NCBI RefSeq assembly: GCF_023716665.1
Contig: NZ_CP071859.1
Span: 2,604,001-2,668,000 of the forward strand
Source of the DNA: Vibrio sp. SCSIO 43135
GTDB taxonomy: Bacteria > Pseudomonadota > Gammaproteobacteria > Enterobacterales > Vibrionaceae
Direction of reading: 5' to 3'
Length of the DNA stretch: 64,000 nt
Under the pieces are notes generated by a model. The model did no database searches. It was given only the letters and a program-made list of their open reading frames with translations, and was not told the DNA's origin. Positions 34,954 to 43,106 of the stretch are shown here, in pieces; position 1 is the first letter of the stretch; each line of letters opens with the position of its first letter. The position numbers and the translations under genes are program-made.

Positions 34954-35949
34954 ATGAGCAAACAGTATGGCGAGTTACTTATCGAAGGGAAAAATGTCGT
35001 AAAAGACTTTCCTCTAAACAGTAACTCAATTAAACAAAGTAAGATGCGTGCAATCAACGACGTGTCGTTCAAAATGTACAAAGGCCGTGGCCTGTCTGTA
35101 GTGGGTGAATCTGGTTCTGGTAAATCCACCACTGCAAAAATGATTGCAAAGATGTACGCCCCAACAGATGGCGTCATTGAGTACAAAGGACGTGATATCC
35201 AAGATATCACGGCTAAAAAAGACCTAATGCACTACCGTGAAGGCGTGCAAATGGTATGGCAAGACCCGTTTGGTTCACTCAACCCAACGCACAATATCTT
35301 CCACCATATTGCGAGACCACTTCTTATCCATAAGAAGGTGTCTCCTGGCAACAAAAAAGAGCTAGAAGAACGCGTATATGACCTTCTTGAACAAGTCGGC
35401 CTAATCCCACCAAAAGAGACTGCTGCAAAGTTCCCTCACCAACTATCAGGTGGCCAGCGTCAACGTGTCAATTTAGCGCGTAACATCGCTGTGGGAGCAG
35501 AGGTCGTACTGGCTGACGAACCAACCTCGATGCTAGATGTATCGATTCGTGCTGGCGTACTCAACTTGATGGAAGAGATGAAGTTTGAGAAGCAAATGTC
35601 GTTACTTTACATCACACACGACATCGCAACCGCTCGTTATATCGCAGAAGATCTTGCCGTCATGTACGTCGGCCACATGGTCGAATGGGGGGACACTGAA
35701 GAGATCATCCACGATCCTCAGCATCCTTATACCCAACTTCTTGTCTCTGCTGTGCCTGATCCAAGTAAGTCTATTCATGAAAAGCTAAAAGGTAATAAAG
35801 GTGAGATTCCGTTGTGGACACCTGAATCAGTAGGCTGCCCATTTGCCGGCCGATGTACGCATGCAACAGATAAATGTCGTGAGCGTTTACCTGGGGTTAC
35901 TCAGCTATCTGACAACCACTTTGTGCGTTGTTATTTATACGAAAACTAA
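34954..35949 (+). CDS. ABC transporter ATPase 2, chitin-oligosaccharide importer (DppF type)
   Basis: This is the second ATPase of the importer. The 331 residues show Walker A GESGSGKS, Q-loop MVWQDPFGSLNP, signature LSGGQRQR, Walker B VVLADEPTSMLD and H-loop YITHDIA. The C-terminal cysteine-bearing segment is VGCPFAGRCTHATDKCRE. Two ATPases rather than one MalK-type protein is characteristic of the peptide/opine/nickel importer class that vibrios use for chitin oligosaccharides. The ATG follows TCTGGAGACAATT. It is followed by a 9-bp hairpin and then the GH9 gene. Confidence 0.9.
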   Translation: MSKQYGELLIEGKNVVKDFPLNSNSIKQSKMRAINDVSFKMYKGRGLSVVGESGSGKSTTAKMIAKMYAPTDGVIEYKGRDIQDITAKKDLMHYREGVQMVWQDPFGSLNPTHNIFHHIARPLLIHKKVSPGNKKELEERVYDLLEQVGLIPPKETAAKFPHQLSGGQRQRVNLARNIAVGAEVVLADEPTSMLDVSIRAGVLNLMEEMKFEKQMSLLYITHDIATARYIAEDLAVMYVGHMVEWGDTEEIIHDPQHPYTQLLVSAVPDPSKSIHEKLKGNKGEIPLWTPESVGCPFAGRCTHATDKCRERLPGVTQLSDNHFVRCYLYEN

Positions 35950-35977
35950 GCAATACCAAACTTAAAGTCACAAAAAC

Positions 35978-36000
35978 TGGAGCCAGCGAACCTGGCTCCA
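35978..36000 (+). other. Intercistronic hairpin before the GH9 gene
   Basis: A perfect 9-bp stem, TGGAGCCAG-cgaac-CTGGCTCCA, is followed by an A-rich run on plus, so it is not a plus-strand terminator. It is probably an mRNA-segmenting hairpin. On minus a T5 run follows, so it could stop antisense transcription. Confidence 0.55.
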
Positions 36001-36035
36001 AAACAAAAATAATAATAGATTCCCGGAGAACGTTG

Positions 36036-37760
36036 ATGCTGCTACTCACTAACCACATAGGTTATGAAACCCAAGGCCCCAAACAAGCGATTATCATGAC
36101 GAAAAAGCCTCGTCTTTCGTCTTACAGCGCTTTGCTGGTATGTGCTAATAGCCATCAAACGGTTTCTAATATCGATGTCGAGAAGCATGGCACTGTGGCC
36201 GAGTGGCACCAAGGAAACTTCTATACCGCCGACTTTTCAACGTTCCACCAACCCGGGCAATACTATATTCGCTTCGATAACATTCGTTCTGAAGTCTTTG
36301 AAATCAGCAACGGGCTATTGATGCACAACACTTTCTCAGATGTTTTACATTACTTTAAGTCCCAACGTTGTGGCGGGATTTTTGACCAACAAGATAAGCA
36401 AGTACCGCTGCTAGGCACAAATACCACTGCCGATGTGCGTGGCGGCTGGTACGATGCTTCTGGTGACGTGAGCAAGTACCTCAGTCACCTCTCTTATTCT
36501 AATTTTCTTAACCCTCAGCAAACACCAATGGTGGTGTGGAACATGCTTGCGGGATTAGAGCTTTTACAAAACCACTCAGATTTTGCACCGTTTTCTCGCA
36601 CCCGCCTTAAGGAAGAGGCTTTGTTTGGTGCTGACTTCTTAGTGCGGATGCAAAATTCTGAGGGTTTTTTCTACATGACAGTCTTTGACAAATGGAGCAA
36701 AGACATAAAGCAACGGGAGATCTGTGCCTACGCTACCCAAGATGGCCATAAGTCTGATGATTTTCAGGCTGGTTTTCGACAAGGTGGCGGCGTATCAATT
36801 GCAGCCCTAGCCTCTGCTGCACGATTAGATGTTCATGGCGATTTTACTCAGCTGGAATATCTCTCTGCGGCCGAACTGGGTTACTGGCACTTAAAGGAGT
36901 ACAACACACATTACCTCAATGATAATCAAGAAAATATCATTGATGAATATTGCGCATTATTGGCAGCGGTAGAACTGTACCGTAGCACCTCACATCAAAA
37001 ATATTTAGCTGAATCTAGAGAGTGGGCTATACGACTAATATCGCGCCAACAGTCGGACGAGCAATTTGAAGGATTCTGGTCGGCCACCAGTGATGGTAGC
37101 CGACCGTACTACCATGCAGCTGAAGCTGGCCTTCCTGTTATCGCACTCATTCAGTACTTAAACATTGAAACCGACAGTGAACTATCAGCGCAGACACAAC
37201 GCGCCATTGAGTCAGCCTGCCAGTTTGAACTGACCATTTCTCAAAAAGTCACTAACCCATTTGGCTACCCTCGCCAGTACATCAAGCCAGTTGACGGGCC
37301 CAAGCAAGATGCTTTCTTTATCGCTCACAACAACGAAAGTGGCTACTGGTGGCAGGGTGAAAATGCTCGCATTGCATCATTAGCAAGCATGGCATACATG
37401 GCACAAACGGTAATATCAGATAACGCACTCAAGCAACAGCTAGCAATATTTGCACAAAACTCTCTGAACTGGATTGTCGGGTTAAACCCATATGATATGT
37501 GCATGCTAGATGGCCATGGACATAACAACCCAGATTATCTACCACAGCTAGGGTTCTTCAATGCTAAAGGTGGTGTATGTAATGGTATTACGGCCGGATT
37601 CGCCAACGAAGCCGACATCGCCTTTAACCCACCAGCGCAAAAAGATGACATGTTACAAAACTGGCGTTGGGGAGAGCAATGGATTCCTCATGGAGCCTGG
37701 TACCTACTAGCCATTATGGCTCAATACCAGCATGTCTCGACACCACAAGAGGAGCTGTAA
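36036..37760 (+). CDS. Glycoside hydrolase family 9 (exo-beta-glucosaminidase type)
   Basis: This is a cytoplasmic family 9 hydrolase of the chitin cluster. From ATG 36036, preceded by GGAG at 8 nt, the 574 residues begin with an Ig-like cellulase-N domain (about 1-90, LLLTNHIGYETQGPKQA). An (alpha/alpha)6 catalytic barrel follows, with GGWYDASGDVSKYLSH (nucleophile-side aspartates), and ends in NEADIAFNPP, where the catalytic acid Glu is expected. There is no signal peptide. A longer in-frame ORF from 35928 overlaps the ATPase gene and has no ribosome site. A Photobacterium homologue has been shown to release GlcN from the non-reducing end rather than act on cellulose. With the glucosamine kinase next door, it likely handles partly deacetylated chitin oligosaccharides. 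Confidence 0.87.
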   Translation: MLLLTNHIGYETQGPKQAIIMTKKPRLSSYSALLVCANSHQTVSNIDVEKHGTVAEWHQGNFYTADFSTFHQPGQYYIRFDNIRSEVFEISNGLLMHNTFSDVLHYFKSQRCGGIFDQQDKQVPLLGTNTTADVRGGWYDASGDVSKYLSHLSYSNFLNPQQTPMVVWNMLAGLELLQNHSDFAPFSRTRLKEEALFGADFLVRMQNSEGFFYMTVFDKWSKDIKQREICAYATQDGHKSDDFQAGFRQGGGVSIAALASAARLDVHGDFTQLEYLSAAELGYWHLKEYNTHYLNDNQENIIDEYCALLAAVELYRSTSHQKYLAESREWAIRLISRQQSDEQFEGFWSATSDGSRPYYHAAEAGLPVIALIQYLNIETDSELSAQTQRAIESACQFELTISQKVTNPFGYPRQYIKPVDGPKQDAFFIAHNNESGYWWQGENARIASLASMAYMAQTVISDNALKQQLAIFAQNSLNWIVGLNPYDMCMLDGHGHNNPDYLPQLGFFNAKGGVCNGITAGFANEADIAFNPPAQKDDMLQNWRWGEQWIPHGAWYLLAIMAQYQHVSTPQEEL

Positions 37761-37762
37761 TT

Positions 37763-38638
37763 ATGGCGACTTATTATGTTGGAATAGACGGTGGCGGCAC
37801 TTCTTGCCGAGCAAGAATACGAGATGAAAATGGTGTGCTAATCGGTGAAGCGAAGAGTGGCAGCGCTAACATTCTGCTTGGTGTTGATACCGCAATGGCT
37901 TCAATTCAAGAGGCCATCATTCAAGCAGCACAAAAAGGCGGGTTATCAGATAAAGATTTCTGCGCGATGCACCTTGGATTAGTCTTAGCTGGCGCAGAAC
38001 AGAAGTCGGCATGGCAAGACTTCATGTCACAAGCACACCCTTTTGCGAGCATGACACTCAATACCGATGCTTACGGCGCCTGTATTGGAGCTCACAACGG
38101 TGATGATGGCGCGATCATGATTGCTGGTACAGGTTCATGCGGCATCTACCTCAATTCAGGGCAGCAGCATGTGGTTGGGGGACGAGAATTCCCAATTTCA
38201 GATCAAGGTGGTGGCGCAGTAATGGGGCTACGCCTAATTCAGAAAGTGTTACTGATTCAAGACGGAATTGGTGAGCCCTGCCAGCTATCTCAGTATGTCA
38301 TGAAGCACTTTTCAGATGATGTAGACAATATCGTCGCTTGGTCTAAAACGGCAATTCCGAAAGACTACGGACAATTTTCACCAGCCATTTTTGAGCATGC
38401 CCAAAATGGAGACTACCTTGCTATCGATATGCTGCAGCAAACGGCAGCGGACATCGAGATGTTCCTAGTCGCTTTACATCGTAAAGGCGCTAACCGCATC
38501 TGCCTAATGGGCAGTATCGCTGAGCGTATACTTGCTTGGCTTTCCCCACCAGTTCAACAGTGGATTGTTTCCCCTCAGTTCGATGCAATTGAAGGTGGAA
38601 TAATGATCGCTGGTAAACCTGAACACAATTTGTATTGA
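37763..38638 (+). CDS. gspK: Glucosamine-specific kinase (BadF/BadG family)
   Basis: This enzyme phosphorylates free glucosamine to GlcN-6-P with ATP, and V. cholerae GspK is the characterised homologue. From ATG 37763 (GGAG at 8 nt), the 291 residues show the phosphate-1 motif YYVGIDGGGTSC at the N-terminus, the second motif MIAGTGSCGIY and a C-terminal IEGGIMIA segment, the actin-like ATPase layout shared with N-acetylglucosamine kinases. The start lies two bases past the GH9 stop, so the pair is coupled: GH9 would liberate GlcN and GspK trap it. It is 7 nt from the GH20 gene. Confidence 0.9.
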   Translation: MATYYVGIDGGGTSCRARIRDENGVLIGEAKSGSANILLGVDTAMASIQEAIIQAAQKGGLSDKDFCAMHLGLVLAGAEQKSAWQDFMSQAHPFASMTLNTDAYGACIGAHNGDDGAIMIAGTGSCGIYLNSGQQHVVGGREFPISDQGGGAVMGLRLIQKVLLIQDGIGEPCQLSQYVMKHFSDDVDNIVAWSKTAIPKDYGQFSPAIFEHAQNGDYLAIDMLQQTAADIEMFLVALHRKGANRICLMGSIAERILAWLSPPVQQWIVSPQFDAIEGGIMIAGKPEHNLY

Positions 38639-38645
38639 GGTTGAT

Positions 38646-40559
38646 ATGAGTTTCCGAGTTGATTTGGCCGTAGTATCAGAACAAAAGCAATTTTGTCGCT
38701 TTGGCCTAACCGTCCATAACTTAAGTGATCAGGACATCCATAACTGGTCACTGACATTTGTCATTGATCGCTTCATCTCTCCAGATAGTGTTACGAATGC
38801 CGCACTTTCTCAAGTTGGCAGCTTCTGTACTCTTGAGCCAAACAACACACATCTAAAGGCCAATGCACATTTTTACTGCGAATTTAGCATTACAACCGCA
38901 CCGCTTCGTTTCTACACCGATGGAATCAAAGATGCCTTTATACAGTTCAACAACTCAAGTGCTCGCCACCCAGTAGTTGTCACTCCTATCGTATTGGCTT
39001 CGCCATACAAGGAAAGGACCCACATTACACCTGTCGATGCCGCCACTCTTAATATTATTCCCAAGCCGAATCAATACGAGATTTATGACGGGCAATATAC
39101 GCTTTCAAACGACAGTCAAATCACGCTACAGGCATCAGGAGCGGAAGAAGCCGCTAACTGGTTACAGCAAGAATTGTCTTCACTGTTTGACTTTAAAATG
39201 AAGCCGATAGGTAAAGGCGACATATTATATCGAACCAACCCCACTCTGGATGAAGGTGAGTACCAGCTCATCGTCGACCGCTTTGGTGTCCGATTAGAAG
39301 CGGGGTCTGCGAGCGGTTTTGTTCACGCGAGCGCGACGTTACTCCAGGCCCTAACTCGTTGCGCTGAGCCTAACCAACTCACAATTCCCTACCTCAAGAT
39401 CGTTGATTCTCCTCGGTTTAAGTACCGAGGCATGATGTTAGATTGTTCAAGACACTTTCACCCTGTAGAGCGTGTAAAGCGTTTAATCAATAACTTGGCC
39501 CATTACAAATTTAACACCTTCCACTGGCACCTAACCGATGACGAAGGTTGGCGTATCGAGATCAAAGCATTTCCGGAACTAACCCAAGTGGGTTCGACAC
39601 GCTCAGTGGGTAGCCCTTTAGTTCCTCAGTTTAGTACGATCAGTGAAGAGTACAGCGGCTTCTATAGCCAAGCAGAAATCAAACAAGTCGTCGCTTATGC
39701 CGAGCAGCGTGGTATTACCATCATTCCGGAAATTGATGTACCAGGACACTGCCGCGCGGCGATTAAGTCACTGCCTCATTTATTGGTCGATGATGAAGAC
39801 CACTCACAATATCGCAGTATCCAAAACTACAACGACAACGTGCTCTCTCCTGCACTTCCTGGCACTTATTTATTCCTAGATAAAGTTCTGGAAGAAGTGG
39901 CTGAATTGTTCCCATCAAAATGGGTTCATATTGGCGCTGATGAAGTGCCATCTGGGGTTTGGGAAGAAAGCCAAAAGTGCCAAGCACTTATGCAAGAACA
40001 TGGCTACAGCGACACCAAAGAGCTTCAAGGACATTTACTACGTTACGCAGAGAAAAAACTGCGCTCACTCGGCAAACGAATGGTTGGCTGGGAAGAAGCT
40101 CAACATGGAGACAAAGTAAGTAAAGATACCGTGATTTACTCTTGGTTAAGTGAAGAAGCAGCTTTGAAATGCGCTAAACAAGGCTTCGATGTCATTCTTC
40201 AGCCAGGACAATACACCTACCTTGATATGGCTCAGGACTACGCACCTGAAGAACCGGGAGTTGATTGGGCTAACGTGATCCCACTAGAACATGCTTATCG
40301 GTATGAGCCACTGGCCGAACTCGATGACCAAGACCCGATAAAAAAACGCGTCCTCGGCATTCAGTGTGCTCTGTGGTGTGAAATCGTCAACAACCAACAG
40401 CGTATGGATTACATGATATTCCCAAGGCTTACAGCAATTGCTGAGGCATGTTGGACGCAGAATACTCAGCGTAATTGGGAAGATTACTTATCACGTTTGA
40501 AAGGGCATTTGTCGCTGCTTAACAAGCAAGGCATCAACTACCGTTCACCGTGGAAATAA
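38646..40559 (+). CDS. Beta-N-acetylhexosaminidase, family GH20
   Basis: This enzyme removes terminal GlcNAc from chitin oligosaccharides by substrate-assisted catalysis. The 637 residues begin with a chitobiase-like N-domain, then a GH20b alpha/beta domain (about 130-255). The TIM barrel has HWHLTDDEGWRIEIK (about 295-310) and the catalytic pair D432-E433 in HIGADEVPSG. Aromatic YSWLSEEA and CALWCEIVNN complete the site. No signal peptide is present, so it acts on imported sugars in the cytoplasm. The ATG follows TGAGGTTGAT, 7 nt past gspK. Confidence 0.93.
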   Translation: MSFRVDLAVVSEQKQFCRFGLTVHNLSDQDIHNWSLTFVIDRFISPDSVTNAALSQVGSFCTLEPNNTHLKANAHFYCEFSITTAPLRFYTDGIKDAFIQFNNSSARHPVVVTPIVLASPYKERTHITPVDAATLNIIPKPNQYEIYDGQYTLSNDSQITLQASGAEEAANWLQQELSSLFDFKMKPIGKGDILYRTNPTLDEGEYQLIVDRFGVRLEAGSASGFVHASATLLQALTRCAEPNQLTIPYLKIVDSPRFKYRGMMLDCSRHFHPVERVKRLINNLAHYKFNTFHWHLTDDEGWRIEIKAFPELTQVGSTRSVGSPLVPQFSTISEEYSGFYSQAEIKQVVAYAEQRGITIIPEIDVPGHCRAAIKSLPHLLVDDEDHSQYRSIQNYNDNVLSPALPGTYLFLDKVLEEVAELFPSKWVHIGADEVPSGVWEESQKCQALMQEHGYSDTKELQGHLLRYAEKKLRSLGKRMVGWEEAQHGDKVSKDTVIYSWLSEEAALKCAKQGFDVILQPGQYTYLDMAQDYAPEEPGVDWANVIPLEHAYRYEPLAELDDQDPIKKRVLGIQCALWCEIVNNQQRMDYMIFPRLTAIAEACWTQNTQRNWEDYLSRLKGHLSLLNKQGINYRSPWK

Positions 40560-40570
40560 ACAACAAGCCA

Positions 40571-40588
40571 AAGAGTGTTTGCACTCTT
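40571..40588 (+). other. Intercistronic hairpin between GH20 and GH94 genes
   Basis: The 7-bp stem AAGAGTG-tttg-CACTCTT is followed by AGAGGTTTTC. The U-tract is imperfect, so it is a weak terminator or a stabilising hairpin. Confidence 0.45.
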
Positions 40589-40650
40589 AGAGGTTTTCAC
40601 TAGCAAAATTTTGGTTGTGACATTCACAACTTATTTAAAAGGAAAGAACA

Positions 40651-43056
40651 ATGAAATACGGCTATTTCGACAATGAGAATCGCGAATACGTCATCACTCG
40701 CCCAGACGTACCCGCTCCATGGACTAACTACCTAGGTACCGAGAAGTTTTGTACGGTAATTTCTCACAACGCGGGTGGCTACTCGTTCTACAATTCACCT
40801 GAATACAATCGTGTGACCAAATTTCGCCCGAATGCGACCTTTGATCGCCCTGGACACTATGTCTACTTGAGAGATGACCAAACAGGCGATTACTGGTCTA
40901 TCTCTTGGCAACCTGTTGCTAAAAGCCTAGATGAAGCAAACTATGAAGTTCGTCATGGCCTGTCTTACTCTAAGTTTAAGTGTGACTACAACGGTATCAC
41001 TGCGACTAAGACGCTATTTGTTCCTAAAGGCGAAGATGCGGAAGTTTGGGATGTCGTGATCAAAAACACCTCGGACAAACCACGCACTATCAGTGCATTT
41101 TCGTTTGTCGAGTTTTCATTTAGCCATATTGCCTCTGATAACCAAAACCATCAGATGTCTCTCTACTCTGCAGGCACTGAATACAAAGATGGTGTTATCG
41201 AGTATGACTTGTACTACAACACCAATGATTTCGAAGGTTTCTACTACCTAGCATCAACATTCGACCCAGACTCATACGACGGTCAACGTGACAGCTTCCT
41301 AGGTCTATACCGTGACGAAGCAAACCCAATCGCAGTTGAACAAGGTAAATGTACTAACTCTGCTCAAACTTGTTACAACCACTGTGGTTCACTGCACAAA
41401 CAATTTGTTATCCAACCAGGTGAAGAAGTTCGTTTTGCTTACGTACTAGGTATTGGTAAAGGCAATGGTGCTCGCCTGCGTGAGAAATACCAAGACCTAG
41501 CCAACGTTGACGCTGCATTTGCAGGCATCAAAGCACACTGGGATGAGCGCTGTGACAAGTTCCAAGTAAAATCTCCAAACGAAGGTCTAGACACGATGAT
41601 CAATGCTTGGACCCTATACCAAGCAGAAACTTGTGTGGTTTGGTCTCGCTTTGCATCATTCATTGAAGTCGGTGGACGTACTGGCCTTGGTTACCGTGAT
41701 ACTGCCCAAGATGCGATTTCGGTTCCTCATGCTAACCCAGAAATGACCCGAAAACGTATCGTTGACCTACTTCGTGGACAAGTAAAAGCCGGTTATGGCC
41801 TGCACTTATTCGATCCTGACTGGTTTGATCCTGAGAAAGCAGACGTTGAGCCTTCCAAGTCTCCAACGGTTGTACCTACACCATCAGATGACGATAAAAT
41901 TCATGGTATTGAAGATACCTGTTCAGACGATCATCTTTGGATTGTCCCAACCATCTGTAAGTACGTAATGGAAACTGGTGAACATCACTTCTTTGACGAA
42001 GTCATTCCATACGCAGATGGTGGTGATGCGACTGTTTATGAGCACATGAAAGCAGCGCTCGATTTCTCGGCAGAGTACGTAGGACAAACAGGCATCTGTA
42101 AAGGTCTACGTGCAGACTGGAACGACTGCTTGAACTTAGGCGGCGGTGAATCTTCAATGGTGTCTTTCCTACATTTCTGGGCACTACAGGAGTTTATTGA
42201 CCTAGCGAAATTCCGTGGAAACGAAGCGGACGTAACTAAATACACAGAGATGGCAGCCAACGTTCGTGAAGCGTGTGAGACTCACCTGTGGGATGACGAA
42301 GGTGGTTGGTATATCCGAGGCCTAACTAAAGATGGCGATAAGATCGGTACTGCTCAACAAACCGAAGGTCGTATTCACCTAGAGTCAAACACACTTGCTG
42401 TTTTATCAGGTGCGGTATCTCAAGAACGTGGTGAAAAAGCAATGGATGCCGTTGATGAGAACCTGTTCTCTGAGTACGGCCTACATCTAAATGCGCCTTC
42501 ATTTGCAACTCCGAATGATGACATTGGTTTCGTTACTCGCGTATACCAAGGTGTGAAAGAAAATGGCGCCATCTTCTCACACCCTAACCCATGGGCGTGG
42601 GTAGCCGAAGCGAAACTAGGCCGCGGTGATCGTGCGATGAAGTTCTACGATGCACTAAACCCTTACAACCAAAACGACATCATCGAAAAGCGTATCGCTG
42701 AACCGTACTCCTACGTTCAGTTCATCATGGGACGCGATCACCAAGATCATGGTCGTGCTAACCACCCATGGTTAACTGGTACATCGGGCTGGGCATACTT
42801 TGCGGTGACCAACTTCATTCTAGGTGTACGTACTGGCTTCGAAGGTTTAACAGTCGACCCTTGTATTCCAACGAACTGGCCAGGTTTTGAAGTGACTCGT
42901 CAATGGCGTGGCGCGACATACAACATCAAAGTACAAAACCCAGACTCAGTAAGTAAGGGAGTGAAATCGATCACCGTCAACGGCGAAGCAGTGACTGGAA
43001 CGATTCCTGTACTAACAGAAGGCAGCGTAAACGACGTAGTGGTTGTTCTGGGCTAA
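40651..43056 (+). CDS. chbP: N,N'-diacetylchitobiose phosphorylase, family GH94
   Basis: ChbP cleaves (GlcNAc)2 with phosphate to GlcNAc-1-P and GlcNAc, conserving the bond energy. The 801 residues have an N-terminal beta-sandwich, a helical linker and an (alpha/alpha)6 barrel. The general acid is D492 in RADWNDCLNLGG, the same number as in the structurally studied Vibrio proteolyticus enzyme. The phosphate-binding region includes HPWLTGTSGWAYF. No signal peptide is present. The ATG follows AAAGGAAAGAAC. Preferred codons dominate, suggesting strong expression. A terminator follows before the mutase that uses its product. Confidence 0.94.
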   Translation: MKYGYFDNENREYVITRPDVPAPWTNYLGTEKFCTVISHNAGGYSFYNSPEYNRVTKFRPNATFDRPGHYVYLRDDQTGDYWSISWQPVAKSLDEANYEVRHGLSYSKFKCDYNGITATKTLFVPKGEDAEVWDVVIKNTSDKPRTISAFSFVEFSFSHIASDNQNHQMSLYSAGTEYKDGVIEYDLYYNTNDFEGFYYLASTFDPDSYDGQRDSFLGLYRDEANPIAVEQGKCTNSAQTCYNHCGSLHKQFVIQPGEEVRFAYVLGIGKGNGARLREKYQDLANVDAAFAGIKAHWDERCDKFQVKSPNEGLDTMINAWTLYQAETCVVWSRFASFIEVGGRTGLGYRDTAQDAISVPHANPEMTRKRIVDLLRGQVKAGYGLHLFDPDWFDPEKADVEPSKSPTVVPTPSDDDKIHGIEDTCSDDHLWIVPTICKYVMETGEHHFFDEVIPYADGGDATVYEHMKAALDFSAEYVGQTGICKGLRADWNDCLNLGGGESSMVSFLHFWALQEFIDLAKFRGNEADVTKYTEMAANVREACETHLWDDEGGWYIRGLTKDGDKIGTAQQTEGRIHLESNTLAVLSGAVSQERGEKAMDAVDENLFSEYGLHLNAPSFATPNDDIGFVTRVYQGVKENGAIFSHPNPWAWVAEAKLGRGDRAMKFYDALNPYNQNDIIEKRIAEPYSYVQFIMGRDHQDHGRANHPWLTGTSGWAYFAVTNFILGVRTGFEGLTVDPCIPTNWPGFEVTRQWRGATYNIKVQNPDSVSKGVKSITVNGEAVTGTIPVLTEGSVNDVVVVLG

Positions 43057-43066
43057 GAATCAATAA

Positions 43067-43089
43067 GGCGCTAATTTTAGCGCCTTTTT
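43067..43089 (+). terminator. Intra-operon terminator between GH94 and mutase genes
   Basis: The perfect 7-bp stem GGCGCTA-attt-TAGCGCC is followed by T5, 10 nt after the stop and only 17 nt before the next ATG. The next gene therefore depends on readthrough unless it has its own promoter. Confidence 0.8.
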
Positions 43090-43106
43090 CTACAAGGATT
43101 AGAGAA

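Noticed and set aside
35928..36035. Upstream extension of the GH9 gene
   Set aside because: It overlaps the ATPase gene and the intercistronic hairpin; the ATG at 36036 has GGAG at 8 nt.
37667..37762. Upstream extension of gspK
   Set aside because: It lies inside the GH9 gene; the ATG at 37763 has a ribosome site and starts the ATPase motif at the right distance.
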